DNA of 18,822 bases, from NCBI GenBank assembly GCA_020636195.1, contig JACJYH010000012.1:1-18822 (forward strand), written 5' to 3'. This document shows, piece by piece, positions 1 to 5,448 of this stretch. This stretch comes from Lewinellaceae bacterium (GTDB lineage: Bacteria > Bacteroidota > Bacteroidia > Chitinophagales > Saprospiraceae). The notes below the pieces were generated by a model. It was not told the origin of the DNA. It saw only the letters and a program-made list of their open reading frames with translations, and did no database searches. Position 1 is the first letter of the stretch. Each line of letters starts with the position of its first letter. Position numbers and translations under genes: made by a program.

Positions 1-6
1 ATAAGC

Positions 7-402
7 ATGAGAACGGAAATAGCAATTGTTAGGAAGTATAGCTCAGAGCTGACAATGGGCACTGTATTCATCCACGATGTGGAGGTGTGCAAAACCATTG
101 AACTGCCGTGGGAAGAAAATCTCCGAAACATCTCATGTATCCCCGAGGGAGACTACTTGCTTGGGCTAAGGCACACTGAAAGATTGGGAGATCACTTAGT
201 CATTGAAGATGTGCCGGGACGACAAGGTATCCTCATTCACCCGGCTAACGATGCTAAAAAGGAATTACGTGGATGTATAGCACCAGTGATGGCGATAGAA
301 AACAGAATTGGAAAATATTCTGGTATTGCCATGGAATTGCTAATGCGGAATGTCAGACGGTTTGGAGTTCGATTATGTCACATTAAAATCAGTAGTATAT
401 GA
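7..402 (+). CDS. DUF5675 family protein
   Basis: A 131-residue protein without signal peptide or membrane segment. It matches my memory of the DUF5675 pattern: ELPW at residues 32-35, N38, SCIPEGDY at 43-50, VPGR at 69-72, IHPAN at 77-81 and GC at 89-90. The biochemical function of the family is not established to my knowledge; members are common in Bacteroidota, often near prophage or phage-like clusters (from memory). The His78 to Gly89-Cys90 arrangement loosely recalls the His...GC centre of L,D-transpeptidases (YkuD), which is inference only. The stop codon overlaps the start of the next gene (ATGA at 399-402), so the two are probably translationally coupled. The gene starts 7 bases into the window, so its upstream control is not visible. 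Confidence 0.8.
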   Translation: MRTEIAIVRKYSSELTMGTVFIHDVEVCKTIELPWEENLRNISCIPEGDYLLGLRHTERLGDHLVIEDVPGRQGILIHPANDAKKELRGCIAPVMAIENRIGKYSGIAMELLMRNVRRFGVRLCHIKISSI

Positions 403-641
403 TGGAAGTCATTGAAAGGTGGACGGCCCCTACGCCGAAATTTTTTAAAAACTTGCGCACCATTGGATTGGTGATAGGTGCTGTTGGCACGGCCATATTG
501 ACAGCCCCGGTAAGTTTACCCGCATTGTTGGTCAGTGCCAGTGGGTATCTTGTAACTGCAGGCAGCGTTATTGTGGCGGTAAGCCAGTTGACAATTGCAG
601 CAGATGATGCCACTGCCACACAATCTTCGGATGAATCATAA
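399..641 (+). CDS. Small membrane protein, holin-like candidate
   Basis: An 80-residue protein with two hydrophobic segments, about residues 21-38 and 41-66, both rich in Gly, Ala and Val, followed by a polar, acidic tail. The N-terminal 20 residues hold basic and aromatic positions. I do not recognise a named family. Size, two-segment topology and coupling to a DUF5675 gene (ATGA overlap) would fit a holin-like or membrane-anchoring partner, but this is inference from context. The start could be the ATG at 399 or the adjacent ATG at 402; both are in frame. The 3' end overlaps the next gene by 11 bases, which supports all three being one transcription unit. Confidence 0.6.
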   Translation: MMEVIERWTAPTPKFFKNLRTIGLVIGAVGTAILTAPVSLPALLVSASGYLVTAGSVIVAVSQLTIAADDATATQSSDES

Positions 642-807
642 CATTTTGATGGGGGTAGCAGGCGGTACCATGACGGGTATCCTAGTAAGCCTACAAATGG
701 ACGATATTATAGAGACATGTATTCTCTCAGCTATTGGAGCCATCGTCAGCTACAGCATATCGCAGCTACTACACAAAATGTTCGGTAAGAAAAAGCGCCC
801 TGAATAG
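631..807 (+). CDS. Tiny two-helix membrane protein
   Basis: A 58-residue product beginning at the ATG at 631. The frame is open back to a TTG at 595, but that longer start would overlap the previous gene by 47 bases and add a polar stretch with no obvious role, so I prefer the internal ATG. Two hydrophobic stretches lie at about residues 4-22 and 27-47, followed by a strongly basic end (FGKKKRPE), which suggests a cytoplasmic C-terminus by the positive-inside rule. No family recognised. It is the last gene before a strong terminator at 841-879. Together with the preceding 80-residue protein it forms a pair of small membrane proteins reminiscent of phage holin/antiholin pairs; this is context inference. 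Confidence 0.55.
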   Translation: MNHNILMGVAGGTMTGILVSLQMDDIIETCILSAIGAIVSYSISQLLHKMFGKKKRPE

Positions 808-840
808 GACGTAAAGAAAAAAGACAGGATTGAGTTTTAG

Positions 841-879
841 CCGCCTCGGTGCAGAGATGTATCGAGGCGGTTTTATTTT
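841..879 (+). terminator. Intrinsic terminator
   Basis: A perfect 8-bp GC-rich stem (CCGCCTCG at 841-848 with CGAGGCGG at 863-870), a 14-base loop, then TTTTATTTT. It ends the three-gene DUF5675 cassette 33 bases after its last stop codon and insulates the defence operon downstream. Confidence 0.88.
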
Positions 880-1151
880 GAGAAAAATACATGCCGGATT
901 ATAGAAAGAAACTATAACTGACTTATTCTCTTAAGTTACACATGCGTGCAATGTACTGCTTAAGAATGACGAAGAACCTAAGAAATAGCAAAAATAGTGA
1001 TCATACAGGTGGGAAAATAATACAGAATTAGACTTCCATGAAATAGTGGACAGGGAGCATGGTTAAAATAGATATTATTTTAGGACCATTCCATTATACA
1101 ATATATAACTCAAATGAGATCATTATCGAAAAAAGTTTTGTAAAATATAAA
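880..1151. other. Gene-free spacer with one imperfect hairpin
   Basis: I see no convincing reading frame here. The only structure I found is an imperfect inverted repeat, ATTCTCTTAAG at 925-935 against CTTAAGAAT at 959-967, enclosing a partly self-complementary loop (TACACAT...AATGTA). The stretch separates the terminated upstream cassette from the promoter of the defence operon and could hold a junction of the inserted island, but no clear attachment site or target duplication is visible. Confidence 0.5.
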
Positions 1152-1179
1152 TTGAAAACAAATTTTAATAGTATATTTG
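1152..1179 (+). promoter_or_regulatory. Promoter of the defence operon
   Basis: TATATTTG at 1172-1179 matches the Bacteroidota -7 consensus TAnnTTTG. A TTG at 1152-1154, 17 bases upstream, can serve as the -33 element. Transcription would begin near 1186. This placement argues that translation starts at the TTG at 1210 and not at the TTG at 1177, which lies inside the -7 box. Confidence 0.55.
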
Positions 1180-1193
1180 CCAATATTTGTCAA
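1177..1193 (+). promoter_or_regulatory. Candidate operator over the transcription start
   Basis: Two TTGnCAA palindromes, TTGCCAA (1177-1183) and TTGTCAA (1187-1193), lie 10 bases apart and together form a 17-bp imperfect palindrome covering the -7 box end and the predicted start site. A TTGAAAACAA element occurs on each side, at 1152-1161 and 1210-1219, at nearly equal distance. The natural candidate binder is the Xre-type regulator encoded immediately downstream, which would make the operon self-repressed. Inferred from symmetry and position only. Confidence 0.4.
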
Positions 1194-1209
1194 GTCAAAA
1201 CAAAGCATT

Positions 1210-1515
1210 TTGAAAACAATAGGTACAATACTTAGGGAATTAAGGGAAGAAAAAGGGCTTTTACTCAGAGAAGTAGGAGCAAAACTTTCTCTTGACCCGA
1301 CTATTTTAAGCAAGATTGAACGAGATGAACGTATGCCTACAAAAATACAGGTTAAAGCACTTTCTGACTTTTACAAAGATCAAAAAAATGACGTAATAAT
1401 TGCGTGGTTGTCCGACAAATTGGCTTACGAAGTTAAAGACGAAGATTTAGCAATAGAAGCGATGAAAGTGGCAGAGGAAAAAGTAAAGTACATCACGAAA
1501 AATAAAAAGCAATGA
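1210..1515 (+). CDS. Xre-family HTH regulator of the RM operon
   Basis: A 101-residue cytoplasmic DNA-binding protein. The Xre/Cro-type helix-turn-helix occupies about residues 5-55: helix 2 near LLREVGAKLS (18-27) and the recognition helix near DPTILSKIERDERMPT (29-44), typical of SinR/C-protein-like regulators. The C-terminal half is charged and helical, possibly for dimerisation. The start is the TTG at 1210; an in-frame TTG at 1177 would give 112 residues but sits inside the predicted -7 promoter box. Its stop overlaps the start of the OLD nuclease gene (ATGA at 1512-1515), so it is coupled to it. By analogy with controller proteins of restriction-modification systems it probably times or represses expression of the operon; this role is inferred. 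Confidence 0.8.
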   Translation: MKTIGTILRELREEKGLLLREVGAKLSLDPTILSKIERDERMPTKIQVKALSDFYKDQKNDVIIAWLSDKLAYEVKDEDLAIEAMKVAEEKVKYITKNKKQ

Positions 1516-3473
1516 AACTTAAAGAAGTAACCATACATAAATATAAAAGCATAGAAAGTGACCAAAATTTCCAGATTGAAGATGATGTAACTGTTCTTGT
1601 TGGAATGAATGAATCGGGTAAAACTTCTATTTTGGAAGCACTTGCAAAATCAAATTATTTCCAAAAAGACAGTAAATTTCAATACAATACCACTCACGAT
1701 TATCCAAGAAAAGAAAAGAAAAAATTGGATAAAAGTGGCGAAGACCCTTATGCTATTTCTTGTATTTATACAATTCCAGAAATATTATTAGAAAAAATTT
1801 CAAAAGATGTAGGAAAAGGAGTTTTCACACTAACAGAAGTAAAAGTTTCTCATAAATTTTCTAATCAAATAACATGGGAAAATATAAAAACTGATTTTCA
1901 AAAATTTATTGAAGGAAAAACCACTTTGTTAGAAATATCAAGTAAGACTCTTAACGACAAACTATTGACTTGTAAAAACGAAACTGAATTACAAGCTGTT
2001 ATTTCTGAATATAAAGATGAAAATATCATAAAAGGCTTATCAAGCCTTAATAAATATTTTGAGAACACTTGGAAAAGGCCGAGCGACCCAATTGCGGAAT
2101 ATATATCAAAAACATATTTGCTACCTAATCTTCCCAAGTTCCTATATTATGATGAATATTACGCACTTCCGTCAAGGATAAGTATTGAAAACTTGCAAGA
2201 AGACAATTTAGAAGACGAAGAACTGAAAACAGCCAAAGCACTTTTTGAGTTAGCCGATATTGATGTAGAAGAACTTATAGGTGCAGAAAATTACGAAGAT
2301 TTTAAAGCAGAGCTTGAAGCTACGCAAGCTACAATAACAGAAGAACTTTTCAAGTATTGGGAAACAAATAAAAATCTTGAAATTGTTTTTGACATAGATA
2401 AAAGACAAGAAACGGAAGAAAGAACAGTTACCAATCCGCAAACAAGAAGACAAGAAAAAGTAACAGACGTAAAAATAGTTGAACACATTTTAGATATTCG
2501 TGTTAAAAACAGAACTCTTGGAGTATCATTACCTTTAAAAAACAGAAGTAAGGGGTTTAATTGGTTTTTCTCTTTCTTGGTTTGGTTCAAAAAAATACAG
2601 GAAGATCAGAATAACAACTACATTCTTCTGTTAGATGAGCCAGGATTGAATCTTCACGCAACGGCACAAAGTAATTTATTGAAGTTTTTAAACGACTTAT
2701 CAAAGGATTACCAAATCATCTATTCTACTCATTCGCCATTTATGATAAAGTCCGAAAGCTTGAATAAAGTTAGGACAGTTTTGGAAACGGACAAAGGTTC
2801 GGTAGTGTCTGATAGCGTGCAAGAAAAAGACCCTAACACGCTTTTCCCTTTACAAGCCGCATTAGGTTACAACATAGCACAAAATTTGTTCATTTCGCAT
2901 AAAAACTTGTTAGTTGAGGGCGTTTCGGATTTAATCTATTTGCAATCTATGTCATCAATCGTAGAAAATGCAGGTAAAGAAGGACTAAAATCAGACATTA
3001 CCATTGTGCCAACAGGCGGACTTGAAAAAGTTGCAACTTTTATTTCTCTTTTGAGAAGTAACGAATTGCAAATCATTTGTTTGTTGGATAGTTTTACTGA
3101 TGCTAAAGGCAAAGCCAAATTAGAAAATTTGATAGTTCAGAAAATAATCAATCAAAAAAATATTCGGTTCTTTCACGAGTTTTTAGATAACAGAAAAAGA
3201 GCAGATATTGAAGATTTGTTTGCAAAAAAAGATTATTTGACATTGTTTAATGAAGCGTTTAATGAATATGCAGACATAAAAGACGCTGACTTGAATACTG
3301 ATATTGAAGCTATTGTGATACAGATAAATCAACATTTATCAATTCCACATTTTAATCATTATCGTCCTGCAAATCAGTTAGTTAAAAAAGGATTATCTGC
3401 AAAAGATTTTGACCAGCAAACTATTGATAATTTTGCAAAGGTATTTGCAGAAATAAATAAACTGTTTATATAA
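1512..3473 (+). CDS. OLD-family ATP-dependent nuclease (AAA + TOPRIM)
   Basis: A 653-residue protein with an N-terminal ABC/SMC-type ATPase and a C-terminal TOPRIM nuclease, the architecture of OLD-family nucleases (P2 Old, GajA). Walker A is GMNESGKTS at residues 31-39. A degenerate signature region lies near SKG (346-348). Walker B is YILLLDEPG with D375/E376, and the switch histidine is in STHSP (H407). The TOPRIM part starts near residue 465 with VEGVSD (E469, D473). The usual DxD acidic pair seems replaced by a D526...D530 spacing in LLDSFTDAKG. No UvrD helicase or reverse transcriptase is nearby, so this is neither Gabija nor an OLD-linked retron. It lies between the regulator (4-base overlap) and mod (5-base gap), so it probably belongs to the type III restriction-modification cassette as an added nuclease or accessory ATPase. 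The family call is firm; the role in this cassette is inferred. Confidence 0.85.
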   Translation: MKLKEVTIHKYKSIESDQNFQIEDDVTVLVGMNESGKTSILEALAKSNYFQKDSKFQYNTTHDYPRKEKKKLDKSGEDPYAISCIYTIPEILLEKISKDVGKGVFTLTEVKVSHKFSNQITWENIKTDFQKFIEGKTTLLEISSKTLNDKLLTCKNETELQAVISEYKDENIIKGLSSLNKYFENTWKRPSDPIAEYISKTYLLPNLPKFLYYDEYYALPSRISIENLQEDNLEDEELKTAKALFELADIDVEELIGAENYEDFKAELEATQATITEELFKYWETNKNLEIVFDIDKRQETEERTVTNPQTRRQEKVTDVKIVEHILDIRVKNRTLGVSLPLKNRSKGFNWFFSFLVWFKKIQEDQNNNYILLLDEPGLNLHATAQSNLLKFLNDLSKDYQIIYSTHSPFMIKSESLNKVRTVLETDKGSVVSDSVQEKDPNTLFPLQAALGYNIAQNLFISHKNLLVEGVSDLIYLQSMSSIVENAGKEGLKSDITIVPTGGLEKVATFISLLRSNELQIICLLDSFTDAKGKAKLENLIVQKIINQKNIRFFHEFLDNRKRADIEDLFAKKDYLTLFNEAFNEYADIKDADLNTDIEAIVIQINQHLSIPHFNHYRPANQLVKKGLSAKDFDQQTIDNFAKVFAEINKLFI

Positions 3474-3478
3474 AATAT

Positions 3479-5101
3479 ATGCCAACCCTCCATTTCAAAG
3501 GAAAAACATTTGTGCAAAACCACCATTTGGCGGTGAAGTATCACCAATTAGTGCCAAAGAAGGAATTAAGTTTAACCGATAAAATTTCCTTACACGATAA
3601 CCTGATTATTCAAGGTGACAACTTGAAGGCATTGAAGGCATTGCTTCCAACTTATGCAGGGAAAGTAAAGTGTATTTACATAGACCCGCCTTACAACACA
3701 GGAAATGAGAAATGGGTGTATAACGACAATGTAAACAGTCCAATGATAAAAGAGTGGCTGGGCAGTGTGGTGGACAAAGAAGATATGACACGCCATGACA
3801 AATGGTTGTGTATGATGATGCCACGTTTAAAATTGTTACGTGAACTTTTGAGTGAGGATGGTTCGATTTTTATTTCGTGTGATGATAATGAAGAACATAA
3901 TTTAAGAGTCTTATTAGATGAAGTTTTTGGAAATCAAAATTTCATTTCAAATATTGTTTGGCAGAGAGCATACAGTCCGGTAAATATGAATAAGTATTTT
4001 TCTTCAAACCATGATTATATCATCTGTTATGCAAAAAATAAAATTGAGGGAGAACAAAAAATTGGTTGGAAAATTAATTTACTTGAAAGAAGTGAAGATG
4101 CAAATTCAAGATATTCAAACCCAGATAACGATGTTAGAAAAGAATGGAAGGCAACAGATTTTTCAGTTGGTCCAGCAGTTGAAACAAATATTTATGAGAT
4201 AACTTTACCATCAGGTAGAATTGTCAAACCACCAAAAGGAAGGAGTTGGTTGGTTGGTGAAGAAAAATTTGAATTACTTAAAGGTGATAATAGAATTTGG
4301 TTTGGAGAGAAAGGTGATGCTGTTCCTTCGTTAAAAAAATTTCTTACTGAAGTTAAAGATGGAATGGTTCCATTAACACTTTGGACATATAAGGAAGTCG
4401 GACATACGCAAGATGCAAAAAAAGAACTCAAGGGTATATTTGATGATGATGTTTTTGCAACACCCAAACCAACAACATTAATTCAAAGAATATTAAAATT
4501 AGCAACTGATAAAAACTCGATAATTCTCGACAGTTTCGCTGGTTCAGGAACAACGGCACACGCAGTATTGGAACTCAACAAAGAAGATGGAAGCAATCGC
4601 AAATTTATTTTGGTAGAGCAGGAAGATTATGCCAATGCCATAACAGCGGAACGGGTTCGCAGGGTTATCAAAGGAGTACCAACCGCCAAAAGTGAATTGC
4701 TCAAAAAAGGAACAGGCGGTTCGTTCAGTTACTTTGAATTGGGTGATACTATTGAAATGGAAAGTTTATTGAGAGGTCAAAATTTGCCGTCCTACACAGA
4801 ATTTGCCCGTTACCTTTTTTACACTGCCACAGGCGAAGAATTTAATGAAAAGTCTATCAACGAGAAAACTAGTTTTATTGGAAAAAGCAAAAACTACGAA
4901 GTATTTTTATTTTACAAACCCGATATAGAATGGTTGAAAACAAATGCTTTGACATTAGACCGATGTAAAGCTTTACCAAAATTCAAAGGGCAACAGCGTT
5001 TGGTATTTGCACCAGCCAAGTATGTGGACGATTACACGTTACTTGAATACCGAATTGATTTTTGCCAATTACCTTACGAAATTTATAGGATTCAAAGATG
5101 A
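3479..5101 (+). CDS. mod: Type III DNA methyltransferase, Mod subunit
   Basis: A 540-residue adenine-N6 methyltransferase of the beta class. It transfers methyl from S-adenosylmethionine to adenine in an asymmetric site and gives sequence specificity to the Mod-Res complex. Catalytic motif IV is DPPY (69-72, followed by NTG); motif I, which binds the cofactor, comes later as FAGSGTT (353-359), the order expected for beta-class enzymes. The span between them, roughly residues 150-300, should be the target recognition domain. The TLWTYKEVGHTQDAKKEL region before motif I is typical of type III Mod proteins. It is somewhat shorter than most Mods (about 600-700 residues) but no core motif is missing. 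The stop overlaps the next start (ATGA at 5098-5101). Recognition site cannot be read from the sequence. Confidence 0.92.
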   Translation: MPTLHFKGKTFVQNHHLAVKYHQLVPKKELSLTDKISLHDNLIIQGDNLKALKALLPTYAGKVKCIYIDPPYNTGNEKWVYNDNVNSPMIKEWLGSVVDKEDMTRHDKWLCMMMPRLKLLRELLSEDGSIFISCDDNEEHNLRVLLDEVFGNQNFISNIVWQRAYSPVNMNKYFSSNHDYIICYAKNKIEGEQKIGWKINLLERSEDANSRYSNPDNDVRKEWKATDFSVGPAVETNIYEITLPSGRIVKPPKGRSWLVGEEKFELLKGDNRIWFGEKGDAVPSLKKFLTEVKDGMVPLTLWTYKEVGHTQDAKKELKGIFDDDVFATPKPTTLIQRILKLATDKNSIILDSFAGSGTTAHAVLELNKEDGSNRKFILVEQEDYANAITAERVRRVIKGVPTAKSELLKKGTGGSFSYFELGDTIEMESLLRGQNLPSYTEFARYLFYTATGEEFNEKSINEKTSFIGKSKNYEVFLFYKPDIEWLKTNALTLDRCKALPKFKGQQRLVFAPAKYVDDYTLLEYRIDFCQLPYEIYRIQR

Positions 5102-5448
5102 TAGAGCCAATTTTATATTTCTACGAAAGCATCAATCGCAACGCTATTGTGGTGAAACCCAAAAAGCCGTTGTTTGATTGGATAAACTTCATTTATCCTG
5201 AAAGTCCAGTCTCCAAGAAAGAAGAAGCAAATATTTATCTCATTCGGGAAATGGACAGCAACGAAGCAATAGAAAAATGGCTTAAGCGAAATTGTGACCA
5301 GATTTTTCAAAACGAATTGAATGATTGGCATACGGACGTAAAAGATTGGCCACAAAAGAGAACATTCAAAATTTTTCAAGAATGGTTTGCATATGAAATA
5401 CATTCAATGGTCCTAGACCTTGAAGAAACCAATATATCAAAAGACTAA
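5098..5448 (+). CDS. Unknown small protein between mod and res
   Basis: A 116-residue soluble protein rich in Trp, aromatic and acidic residues; five Trp residues are spread through it and the C-terminal third is acidic (ending LDLEETNISKD). No signal peptide, membrane helix or nucleic-acid motif is visible and I cannot name the family. It is locked into the operon: its ATG overlaps the mod stop (ATGA, 5098-5101) and its TAA shares a base with the res ATG (TAATG, 5446-5450). Such coupling implies roughly equal synthesis with Mod and Res. Possible roles, all inferred, include a structural adaptor of the Mod-Res complex, a modulator that restrains Res until the host is methylated, or an inhibitor of a phage antirestriction protein. 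Its composition and codon use do not stand out from its neighbours. Confidence 0.8.
   Translation: MIEPILYFYESINRNAIVVKPKKPLFDWINFIYPESPVSKKEEANIYLIREMDSNEAIEKWLKRNCDQIFQNELNDWHTDVKDWPQKRTFKIFQEWFAYEIHSMVLDLEETNISKD

Noticed and set aside
595..630. Longer 70-residue version of the third small membrane protein, from TTG at 595
   Set aside because: It overlaps the previous gene by 47 bases and adds a polar non-membrane stretch; the ATG at 631 is more natural.
1512..3473. Gabija or retron system built on the OLD protein
   Set aside because: No UvrD-type helicase follows and no reverse transcriptase or structured retron RNA is seen nearby; the neighbours are type III restriction genes.
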